From the NCBI GenBank assembly GCA_049317545.1, contig JBMOIB010000114.1, positions 1 to 9,484 of the forward strand: 9,484 nucleotides of DNA. Reading direction: 5' to 3'. The notes below the pieces were generated by a model. It saw only the letters and a program-made list of their open reading frames with translations, had not been told where the DNA came from and made no database searches. Of the stretch, positions 1 to 6,203 are shown one piece after another. Both the position numbers and the translations under genes were made by a program. This DNA comes from REEB506 sp049317545. GTDB taxonomy: Bacteria > Pseudomonadota > Alphaproteobacteria > Caulobacterales > Aquidulcibacteraceae. Numbering within the stretch: the first letter of the stretch is position 1; each line of letters starts with the position of its first letter.

Positions 1-24
1 CGCAATCAGACGCTGTGGCTTCAT
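1..24 (-). CDS. Possible start of a fourth operon gene (cut by window edge)
   Basis: On the minus strand an ATG at 24-22 opens a reading frame that stays open to the window edge and reads MKPQRLIA. It begins 27 bases after the stop of the unknown protein gene, with a GGAG about 11 bases upstream. The short gap and same orientation would make it another member of the RT operon. Only eight codons are visible, so the product cannot be guessed and the open frame could be chance. Confidence 0.3.
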
Positions 25-51
25 GAGTCAGTCAATCTCCAAAGATCTCGA

Positions 52-1038
52 TCAGGACGGGCTCGCCTTGGCGGCGCCGCCTTCGAGGGATGTGAGCCAT
101 GCGAAGGGATCGTCGAATCCGAACCAGGCGTGGCGGCGCACGAAGGGCTGAACGAGCCCTGCCGGGACGGCAATGCCGCAACGTGCATCGTCGAGACCGC
201 CAGGCCCGACTGCCGGGAAACGAAGCCGGGCGGGCTGCGGCTCAGCCCCCACATCCAGACCCGGCGCCAGCGCGAGGAGGCCGCACGCGCCGCTATGGAC
301 ATGAATCCAGACATCGTCACGGAAGGCGGCCGCATGCAGTTCGATCTGCTGCTCCGAACCCAGCGCAATCTCGATCTGCCCCGCATGCCGCGGGTCCGAG
401 CGCGCGACGCGCGCGGCGCCAATCGATCGCTTTCCCCATTTTCCACCGACGTGCGTCAAAATGTGGATCCCTGCCCGGCCGCCCTGGGCGCGCCATCGCG
501 CCGCCTCGGTCTCGGGCAGGCTCACGCGCAACCGATCACCGACGTCCTCGGCATAGGCGATCGTCGGAGGACATCGGTCGAGATCAAGATAGGCCTCGAG
601 CCACCCGTCGACGACGCCGAGGCCCGAGAGTTCGATCACACGCTCTGCGGCGGCATGCGCGCCTGGGACGTCGACGTAAGACGGAGCGCCATCGAGGAAA
701 CTAAAGTACCCGAGATCGATCTGCGAGGCCTGCGAGTAGATGCGCAGCTCCGTTCCCTTCGTGATCGACCCCATGACGATCATCCCTACCGCGAGGGTCA
801 AATCGTCGACGACGAAGGGTATGATCCTCTCGCCCATACGCCGCGCATACGCGTCCAGCGCGTGCGCATGCGGACGGCTCGAGAACCGGACGAGAGCCTC
901 GCTCTGAACGGAGTGCACGATCGCCAGCACCGAAGGGTCGTTTGCCCCGTCCCGGTCCGCCTGCGCGGCGCGAACCGCCGCAACGAGGCCGTCGACAGGA
1001 ACGATCACCTGGTCCGAAGGCGCAGGCGCGCGCGTCAC
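52..1038 (-). CDS. Unrecognised 328-aa protein, third gene of the RT operon
   Basis: I do not recognise this protein. The chosen start is GTG at 1038, because its GTGA overlaps the methyltransferase stop by 4 bases and a GAGGA lies 9 bases upstream; a TTG at 1056 would add six residues but lacks a good ribosome site. The product appears soluble: no signal peptide and no convincing membrane segment, although residues 72-92 are hydrophobic. It looks mixed alpha/beta, with the second half rich in Gly, Ala and short alternating stretches that suggest beta strands (for example VWIHVHSG). I see no nuclease, protease, ATPase or helix-turn-helix motif. Tight translational coupling to an RT and a DNA methyltransferase says it works with them. 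By analogy with retron operons it could be the effector or an accessory protein, but that is inference. Confidence 0.8.
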   Translation of the reverse strand: MTRAPAPSDQVIVPVDGLVAAVRAAQADRDGANDPSVLAIVHSVQSEALVRFSSRPHAHALDAYARRMGERIIPFVVDDLTLAVGMIVMGSITKGTELRIYSQASQIDLGYFSFLDGAPSYVDVPGAHAAAERVIELSGLGVVDGWLEAYLDLDRCPPTIAYAEDVGDRLRVSLPETEAARWRAQGGRAGIHILTHVGGKWGKRSIGAARVARSDPRHAGQIEIALGSEQQIELHAAAFRDDVWIHVHSGACGLLALAPGLDVGAEPQPARLRFPAVGPGGLDDARCGIAVPAGLVQPFVRRHAWFGFDDPFAWLTSLEGGAAKASPS

Positions 1039-1835
1039 GACGGCCGGTCCTCGCAAAGATTGATCCGGATGGCGGCGACCGCCTCGGGATCGATCTCATA
1101 GCCGACGGCGCGCCGCCCGAGTGCACGCGCAGCGCTAAGGACGGCGCCGCCGCCCGCGAACGGATCCACCACGAGATCCCCCGCAACGCTGTAGGCCGAA
1201 ATGAAGGCGCGCAGCACCGGGATCGGCGATTGCCAGCGATGACGAACGCGCTGCCGGCCAATCGCGGTTCGCATGACGTCGCTGGTCAAAAGCGCGGCGT
1301 CGGCTGGGCTTGGGGTCCCGCGCCGTAACGGCCCCCTCGAGCGCAACACCAGGAACGATTCCATGTCGAACGCCGTCGGTCCCGCCCTGCGCGCGAGGCT
1401 CTCCATCTTGCGGCGCCGTGCGATCGTGACATGAGCCGGACGCCACGCATGGCGGGCATAGAGGCCAAGGCCCAGGCTCTCCAGAAGTCCGCGATGAACC
1501 GCTTCGACCGGTGCGAGCTGGTCATCGAAACGAACGTCACGCGTCTGCAGGACGACCCAGCCGCCGGGCCTCAGGATCCGCCGGCACTCTGCGAACGTTG
1601 GTCGCAGACTCCACGCGTAGGCAATCGTATCGCGGATCGCCCGATCTCGGTCCTCCTGGCTTGCGCCGCCAGATCCGTCGGCCAGGACGGTTTCCACCGA
1701 AGTCGGAAAGTAAGGTGGGCTCGTTACGATGAGGTCGGCTGCGCCGTCCTGAATCTCGCCCATGTGCGCACTCGATCCATGGACGACGCGCACATCATCT
1801 GCGGGGGATGGAGGCAAAAGAAGATGCTCGGTCAT
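1035..1835 (-). CDS. DNA methyltransferase, beta class (N4-cytosine/N6-adenine type)
   Basis: A 266-aa SAM-dependent DNA methyltransferase of the N6_N4_Mtase family. The catalytic motif IV TSPPYF is at residues 38-43. The SAM-binding motif I, DPFAGGG, is at 224-230, followed by GYEID at 245-249, whose acidic residue would hold the SAM ribose. Catalytic motif first and SAM motif last is the beta-class order. TSPPY is shared by N4-cytosine and N6-adenine enzymes, so the modified base cannot be settled. At 266 aa it has room for only a modest target-recognition region (about 60-200). Start: ATG at 1835, overlapping the RT stop as ATGA; a longer in-frame extension to 2054 lies inside the RT gene and reads as Arg/Pro-rich shadow. 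No restriction endonuclease is seen beside it, so it is either an orphan enzyme or a working part of the RT system, perhaps marking host DNA or msDNA (inference). Confidence 0.93.
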   Translation of the reverse strand: MTEHLLLPPSPADDVRVVHGSSAHMGEIQDGAADLIVTSPPYFPTSVETVLADGSGGASQEDRDRAIRDTIAYAWSLRPTFAECRRILRPGGWVVLQTRDVRFDDQLAPVEAVHRGLLESLGLGLYARHAWRPAHVTIARRRKMESLARRAGPTAFDMESFLVLRSRGPLRRGTPSPADAALLTSDVMRTAIGRQRVRHRWQSPIPVLRAFISAYSVAGDLVVDPFAGGGAVLSAARALGRRAVGYEIDPEAVAAIRINLCEDRPS

Positions 1836-4800
1836 TGCGCGCCCGATCGCTTTGCGCGGGCTCGGCGACGCTTCGCCCGCGGCGGGGATTGGGGCGGGGG
1901 CTCGGGTGGGGACGAAGCCTCGGCGGCTTCGACGTCGACCTCGACGGGCGCAGACAATGAAGCGGCGAGCCTCGCGCCTTCCTCCGGGTGGATCATGCGG
2001 ACGAAGGCGATGCGCCCGTCGAGCGCTGCGCGCGTTTGCGGCGCGCCATGCCATTCGCTTTCGCGTCCCTGGCCAACACGGTGTACGGCCGCACGCAAAC
2101 GCCTGCGCAGCCGCCTTGGAACACTGACCCGCTCATTGACGACGAGGCCAGTGCACATCTGACGCCGGCCGCGTCGGAAAATGTTCGTCTTGCGCGGATC
2201 CAAGGTCAGCCCGATGCGGCCGAGCACGCCCTTGGCGATCCCGACGAGCTCAACCACGCGCCCGTCGTCGCCGGAGAAAGTCAGATCGTCGGCGTAGCGC
2301 GTATAGGCGCACCCGCGCCGCCCGGCGTGCTCGCTCAGAATCTCGTCCGTGCGCAGCAGAACGCGGTTGAGCAGCGCAGGCGAGGTCGGCGCGCCGATCG
2401 GCAAGGCGCCGTTCGACGTGCACAGATCCGCAAGGAGCCCGATCGCGCGCGGCGACAACATCCCGGCGAAGTCACGACGCAGAGCCGCCAGAACCAGAGG
2501 CCAGCGCACGCTCGGGAAGCAATTGGCGACGTCGGCATTCGCCACGATCCGGCGTCCGACATGCGGGGCCGCATTGGATTTGATCGATCGCCCCACGATG
2601 AACCCGTGTGCGTTGGCATGGGCGCCGAGCGGCTCGAGCAATCCCTTGAGGATCGCCCGCTGGGCCCGTTTGAGGATCGGCGCCGGACTGCTGATCGTGC
2701 GAACCCCGCCGGAATCCTTTGGCAACGTCCATTGAAGGTACTCGCCGTCGAGCCGGAAACCGCGCTCGCCCGATCGGTCAATGCGGGTCAAGGCGGACGC
2801 AATGTGGGGAAGATCCCGCAGTCCCAGACGTGCGCCCAGTTCGAGGACGATGGCGTCGAGCGTGCCGGAATCGCCCATCAGAGCCGACGCGCGCTGGAGG
2901 GCTTCGCGTACGTCGTCATCCTGGACATGTGCGGTGACGGCCTTGAGCCTTTTGACGTTGCGGCGAAGCGCAATCGCAAGGAGAACAAGCCCGTCCATCT
3001 CGGATTGGCTGGGCCCACCGGCGCTCGATGCGCCGTCCCCGACCACGCCTTGACCCGCTTTTCCGATCCTGCGGGCAAAATCCAGCCATTCATCGCGCCA
3101 CGGGATCGCAAGTCCCTTTTGCGCGCCTTCTGCAAGGAGGTCGATCAGCGTCGCAGGACGCGACGTCAAATCAGCGCGCGCCTTCAAGATGGCGCTGGCG
3201 ACGTCGCGGGGCGCTGAGGCTTGCAAGATCGAAAGCGCGTCTTGCAAGATCGCAAGCGCGTCTGGATCCCCGGTCGCGGACGCGAGGCGCAGAAGAGGCC
3301 GAGGCCCCAAACCAGGCGCCAAACGACGAAGGATCTCGGGAAACCTCACCCGTATCGCCATAGCGGCGCTGACCGCCTTTTCGGACGCGGCGCCCGCCAG
3401 CCTTGCGGCCAGAAAAGCCGCGATCTCATCTACGAACGCCTGCGGGTCGGCAGGCGCAGCAGCGCTTTTTCCGAACGCGCAGAGATCGTCGAGAACGGTC
3501 GAGCGGTGCAGCGACCAGCCGCCAGCCGCCCGCCAAAGATCGTCGCCGATCCACGCAACGATCGTGCTTGCAAACCGGGGCTTGTTCCGGTGGACGCGCG
3601 CATCGTCCCACGCCTCGACGAGATCGAGATCGGGCCGCGCGGCATGCAGACGCAGCACGTCTTCGCTGGGCGGCCGAGCGGCAAGTCGCCGCTTCAGGAC
3701 GGCCTGAAAATCTCGCCTATGCTCCGCGAGCGCGACGACGTCGTTCAAGGACAGAGCCGTCCAGACGGCCGCGTTCAGGTCGAGCGCCGCATCTGCTTTC
3801 GCCCGCAACAGGCGCTCTTGGGCCGCGAGGCTCCAGCTCGTCCGCAACAGCGCGAGGTCTTGCGTCAATATCGCCTTGGGCTGCAGCCGCCCCGCGCAGA
3901 GCGCATCGGCAATCTCGTCAGGGCCGAGACTCCAATAAGGGGGAATGCGAACCCTCGGCCAGCCCTCAATGAGCAGGCGCTCGATGTCGGGCCGGATCGC
4001 CTGCCATGCACGAGCTGACGAGGAAGCGGCCGCACCGGCGAGCCTTCCAGCGATCGCGCGGCCGACTTGATGGCGAGCCAGCGCTGCTTTGGTGAGGCGA
4101 TCGAATGTCAGGTCCGCCAGCGCGGATCCAACGGCGTCGAAATCCCGAGCGGCGAGCGCCTCGACCGCGACGGCCCCGGCCGCATCCGCCTCGTCGCGCG
4201 CCGTGCGCTGGACCTCGAGCCAGACGTCCAGATCTTGCCCATGGGGAAGGCCGCGCGGCGCCCACCGCCCTGTAAGGACTGCGCTCGACAGTACGAGCGA
4301 CTGCTCGGGGTTAGGACGCATCAGGAACTCGATCAGACCAAACCGCCGGATCTGGATCGCCTTCTCGTCGGCGCGCCTGAGGAGCCGAAGAAGTTCCCTG
4401 CGCTGAACGTAGCTCGAGGCAACATCGATGCATGCGGCGGCAGCCGTCAGCTCCCTGGCCGTGACGTTCGCGCGCAGACGATGCGCCAGCGCGTAACGGA
4501 CGCGCAAACCGGGGCTGAGACGGGACGATCCGGACAGATCAGCCACGCTCCATTCGCTCTTTACCAGCGCGGCCGCAATCGGTTCGGCGCCGATCAGCTC
4601 AGCGACCATGTCGGCCAGGCGGTTGGCGAGCGCGATGAGGTTTGTCTGGCCAGCCAGGCGTACGGATGAGTAAAGCGAAGCGATGCGGAGCGGATCGCTC
4701 GCAGCGACCGCCCAGCAATGACGAAGGGCGGCTTCGTCATCCAGGTGCGCGCAAACCGCGCGCGCGTTAGCCCAGAGAGAACCGAGCGCATCGTTCAACG

Positions 4801-4984
4801 CCGCATCCCGCGTCTGCAGGAAATCATCAGCACAAGGATCAAGCGACGCGAATATGCGCTGTACCTGCGATCCATCGCCCAGCGCGGCCTCGAGGTGTCG
4901 ACGCAGCTCCTTACGCGCTCGTCGGCCGTTCGCCGTACTCACTGTGTCCGCCCCCGCGACAATGGAGCCCTCCCATCCGGTCAC
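1832..4984 (-). CDS. Retron-type reverse transcriptase with a very large N-terminal helical extension
   Basis: About 1050 aa. The C-terminal third is a retron/retron-like RT: LPKDSGG and R-T-I-S-S-P near 755-767; the retron X-region signature NAAPH at 804-808; catalytic ADVANCFPS from 817 (Asp818); GAPTSP at 864-869; catalytic YADD at 897-900; KTNIFRRG near 932-938; and the Y-region CTGLVVN at 944-950, where retrons normally have VTG. The first roughly 720 residues are Leu/Ala/Arg-rich and appear almost entirely alpha-helical, possibly a HEAT/ARM-like solenoid; no motif is recognised. Most retron RTs are about 300-400 aa, so this is unusually long. The C-terminus is a Pro-rich stretch and a basic KRRRARAKR tail. 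Start: GTG 4984 has GGAGG 5 bases upstream. GTG 4999 lacks a ribosome site. GTG 4942 (protein beginning STANGRRARK) would leave the proposed ncRNA entirely upstream and is a serious alternative. The stop overlaps the methyltransferase start as ATGA. Confidence 0.94.
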   Translation of the reverse strand: MTGWEGSIVAGADTVSTANGRRARKELRRHLEAALGDGSQVQRIFASLDPCADDFLQTRDAALNDALGSLWANARAVCAHLDDEAALRHCWAVAASDPLRIASLYSSVRLAGQTNLIALANRLADMVAELIGAEPIAAALVKSEWSVADLSGSSRLSPGLRVRYALAHRLRANVTARELTAAAACIDVASSYVQRRELLRLLRRADEKAIQIRRFGLIEFLMRPNPEQSLVLSSAVLTGRWAPRGLPHGQDLDVWLEVQRTARDEADAAGAVAVEALAARDFDAVGSALADLTFDRLTKAALARHQVGRAIAGRLAGAAASSSARAWQAIRPDIERLLIEGWPRVRIPPYWSLGPDEIADALCAGRLQPKAILTQDLALLRTSWSLAAQERLLRAKADAALDLNAAVWTALSLNDVVALAEHRRDFQAVLKRRLAARPPSEDVLRLHAARPDLDLVEAWDDARVHRNKPRFASTIVAWIGDDLWRAAGGWSLHRSTVLDDLCAFGKSAAAPADPQAFVDEIAAFLAARLAGAASEKAVSAAMAIRVRFPEILRRLAPGLGPRPLLRLASATGDPDALAILQDALSILQASAPRDVASAILKARADLTSRPATLIDLLAEGAQKGLAIPWRDEWLDFARRIGKAGQGVVGDGASSAGGPSQSEMDGLVLLAIALRRNVKRLKAVTAHVQDDDVREALQRASALMGDSGTLDAIVLELGARLGLRDLPHIASALTRIDRSGERGFRLDGEYLQWTLPKDSGGVRTISSPAPILKRAQRAILKGLLEPLGAHANAHGFIVGRSIKSNAAPHVGRRIVANADVANCFPSVRWPLVLAALRRDFAGMLSPRAIGLLADLCTSNGALPIGAPTSPALLNRVLLRTDEILSEHAGRRGCAYTRYADDLTFSGDDGRVVELVGIAKGVLGRIGLTLDPRKTNIFRRGRRQMCTGLVVNERVSVPRRLRRRLRAAVHRVGQGRESEWHGAPQTRAALDGRIAFVRMIHPEEGARLAASLSAPVEVDVEAAEASSPPEPPPQSPPRAKRRRARAKRSGAQ
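3220..3261 (-). repeat. 21-bp tandem duplication inside the RT gene
   Basis: Two adjacent 21-base units, 3220-3240 and 3241-3261, differ at one base. They are in frame and encode DALAILQ followed by DALSILQ in the helical N-terminal part of the RT protein. The seven-residue period would add two helical turns and keep the heptad register, so the duplication is probably tolerated rather than damaging. Confidence 0.85.
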
Positions 4985-5012
4985 TTCACCCTCCGTCACC
5001 GAGCGCGTCGGG

Positions 5013-5086
5013 CGGAAGGGGCGCGCGTGACGGCGCCAAAGGAGCGCACCCTGCGCGACGACGCAGAGGAGCGAGCGCCCCTTCCG
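5013..5086 (-). other. Long hairpin, msd-like
   Basis: The 12 bases CGGAAGGGGCGC (minus strand, 5086-5075) pair perfectly with GCGCCCCTTCCG (5024-5013), followed after one mismatch by two more pairs. Inside is a second stem, CTCTGCG with CGCAGGG, around a six-base loop (5068-5049). A long GC-rich hairpin just before the RT gene is what the reverse-transcribed msd part of a retron looks like. It could instead be a translation-control hairpin for the RT gene, since it ends 28 bases before GTG 4984. Confidence 0.65.
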
Positions 5087-5119
5087 TTCGACGAGCGAGA
5101 CGGAACAGGCTTGCGCAAT

Positions 5120-5136
5120 TCTGGCGAAACGCCAGA
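5120..5136 (-). other. Short hairpin, msr-like
   Basis: TCTGGCG-TTT-CGCCAGA on the minus strand makes a 7-bp stem with a 3-base loop. It can be enclosed by a longer stem, CGGTTCAGG (5149-5141) with CCTGTTCCG (5109-5101), which pairs 3+4 bases around a T/T internal loop. Short stems with small loops between a1 and msd are typical of the msr part that the cognate RT recognises. The outer stem shares bases 5147-5149 with the a1-like arm, so the two pairings compete there. Confidence 0.55.
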
Positions 5137-5169
5137 TGATCCTGAACCGGAATGGGAGAGCGCCGATCC

Positions 5170-5198
5170 AGTTTCTTTAGGCGGCCGCCAAGTGTCAA
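5170..5198 (-). promoter_or_regulatory. Putative promoter of the RT operon
   Basis: A perfect -35 box TTGACA lies at 5198-5193 on the minus strand. At a 17-base spacer the -10 position is GAAACT (5175-5170), only 3 of 6 matches to TATAAT. The spacer contains the palindrome GGCGGCCGCC (5189-5180). Transcription would begin near 5164-5163, the same place where the complementary 5' arm of the candidate ncRNA starts. The -35 and that coincidence are the support; the -10 is weak. Confidence 0.45.
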
Positions 5199-5339
5199 GC
5201 CAATGCGACTCACGGTTCGCTTTTCCAGACGGGGCGCATTACCATCTGCGAAGGAAATTGGCGCTCAACCGGATAAGGATCTGCTTTCCGCGCGTTAAGC
5301 GCGCATCGGGATGAATCGAATCCCTTCGGTTCCAGAACA

Positions 5340-5903
5340 TCAAACTATTGCCTGCAGACGCCCCACACCCACAGCGAGACGATCGGCCAATGGTCCTGGA
5401 AGGATCTCTGCGAAGACCGAGGCGAGCGAGCGATAGTACCAAAGGATGTTGGCGGGCTCTGCGTTGAAGCGTGACCAGATCTGCGCGCCCACGCGCGAAT
5501 GGTCGTCCAGAATTTCTTCGAGGTTGTGAACCTTGTCGGCGAGCGCGACGAGCCGCGCGGCGTCTGGTTTGTCGGGCAATGCGGCGACGTACGCCTCCTT
5601 GCGAGCGCGCCACGGCGGCTTGGGAGCGGTCCAGGCATCCGTGCAGGCCGCAACGATGTCGGCCACCCCCGGCCCGAACCGTTCTCGCAGGGCATCGATC
5701 GAGGTCTTGTCGCCCTGGTCCTCGATGGCGTCGTGCAGGAGCGCTGCGATCGCCTGATCTTCGTCGCCGCCTTCTGCGATCACGATGGCCGTAACGCCGA
5801 GGAGGTGACCGATGTAAGGCGCCGGCTTGCCTTTGCGCGTCTGTGATCGGTGAAGGTCGTGCGCGTACGCGAGCGCCTCTTCGAACCGGCTCGAAAACTC
5901 CAT
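5340..5903 (-). CDS. HD-domain (p)ppGpp hydrolase, MESH1-like small alarmone hydrolase
   Basis: A 187-aa single-domain member of the RelA/SpoT hydrolase branch, which removes the 3'-pyrophosphate from (p)ppGpp using a Mn2+-binding HD site. The metal and catalytic residues are in place: His33 (in YIGHLL), His57-Asp58, Glu61-Asp62 (HDAIED) and Asp123 (ADKVHN). The TRKGKPAPYIGH stretch at 22-33 is characteristic. No synthetase, TGS or ACT domain is present, and the length fits the family. ATG 5903 has AAGGAG 7 bases upstream. It is followed by 340 bases holding the RT promoter and ncRNA, so it is probably a separate transcript. Bacterial homologues of this type are common housekeeping-like genes; activity on NADPH has been reported for MESH1-type enzymes, so the true substrate is not certain. 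Confidence 0.92.
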   Translation of the reverse strand: MEFSSRFEEALAYAHDLHRSQTRKGKPAPYIGHLLGVTAIVIAEGGDEDQAIAALLHDAIEDQGDKTSIDALRERFGPGVADIVAACTDAWTAPKPPWRARKEAYVAALPDKPDAARLVALADKVHNLEEILDDHSRVGAQIWSRFNAEPANILWYYRSLASVFAEILPGPLADRLAVGVGRLQAIV

Positions 5904-6203
5904 TCGTGCTCTCCTTATGGCAATGCGTTGGGACTACCTCGTCGAGCACGTTGCCCCCCCTACTCGACCGAGGCTTGGATGCCGACGCCGCATTTCAATG
6001 GACGGCGGCACGCTCGAAGCGCGCGTCCTGTCGCATCTCGTTCTCGAGTGCGACGAGGTCTCAATGGCGTCTGGACTTTTGCTCCAATGGACCGGGCGCC
6101 TAAACGCCTATTGCCTCTGACGCTCGCTGATCAAAGTCGTTGCTGACGTCCGGCGCCGCGTTCGCGCAGAGCTCGAGCGATCGAGCTGCGCTGCGGCGGA
6201 ACA
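5904..6203. other. Intergenic region between the HD hydrolase and the M48-TerB gene
   Basis: I see no convincing gene in these 300 bases; the open frames here have irregular composition and no ribosome sites. The stretch holds the ribosome site of the HD gene (AAGGAG at 5916-5911, minus strand), a run of seven C at about 5953-5959, and the hairpin just downstream of the M48 stop. No clear sigma-70 promoter could be read for the HD gene. Confidence 0.6.
6170..6187 (-). terminator. Hairpin downstream of the M48-TerB gene, possible weak terminator
   Basis: AGCTCGA and TCGAGCT form a perfect 7-bp stem around a 4-base loop, 16 bases past the TAG stop. Flanking GCAG/CTGC bases can extend it around a bulge. 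No T-run follows on the minus strand, so it is not a textbook intrinsic terminator; on the plus strand the loop would be GCGA, a GNRA tetraloop. Confidence 0.3.

Larger units (their letters stand above)
4964..5164 (-). ncRNA. Candidate retron msr-msd non-coding RNA
   Basis: The roughly 200-nt leader before the RT gene folds in the way a retron ncRNA should. Its 5' end (5164-5147, GGCGCTCTCCCATTCCGG) is complementary to its 3' end (4980-4964, CCGGATGGGAGGGCTCC), giving about 16 pairs with one bulged U and one mismatch, like the a1/a2 ends. Between them lie a trinucleotide-loop hairpin (5136-5120) and a 74-nt hairpin closed by a 12-bp perfect stem (5086-5013). Two wobble pairs, one in the end stem and one in the inner stem of the long hairpin, form only in the minus-strand RNA, so the structure favours transcription in the RT direction. 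The 5' end also falls about 6 bases after a promoter-like box. The expected AGC branch-point context after a1 is not obvious, and a2 overlaps the RT frame if GTG 4984 is used. Inferred from pairing by eye only. Confidence 0.6.

Noticed and set aside
130..1101. Plus-strand frame of 323 aa opposite the unknown 328-aa gene
   Set aside because: Composition rich in Arg and Asp without coherent helices; the minus-strand frame is operon-coupled with a good ribosome site. Since neither has a known domain, a small doubt remains.
1836..2054. N-terminal extension of the methyltransferase to 339 aa
   Set aside because: It lies wholly inside the RT gene in another frame, is Arg/Pro-rich, and the ATG at 1835 makes a clean ATGA overlap.
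1988..4018. Long plus-strand open frames (409 and 265 aa) opposite the RT gene
   Set aside because: Arg/Pro/Gln-rich shadows of a high-GC gene; the opposite strand encodes complete RT motifs.
4986..5213. Minus-strand 75-aa frame covering the ncRNA
   Set aside because: No ribosome site and its sequence is better explained by the paired RNA structure; a leader peptide cannot be fully excluded.
5281..5310. GCGCG/CGCGC hairpin after the HD gene as an intrinsic terminator
   Set aside because: Only five pairs and no T-run on either strand.
5239..5949. Minus-strand 236-aa frame across the HD gene and ncRNA region
   Set aside because: Overlaps the HD gene in another frame with Arg-rich shadow composition.
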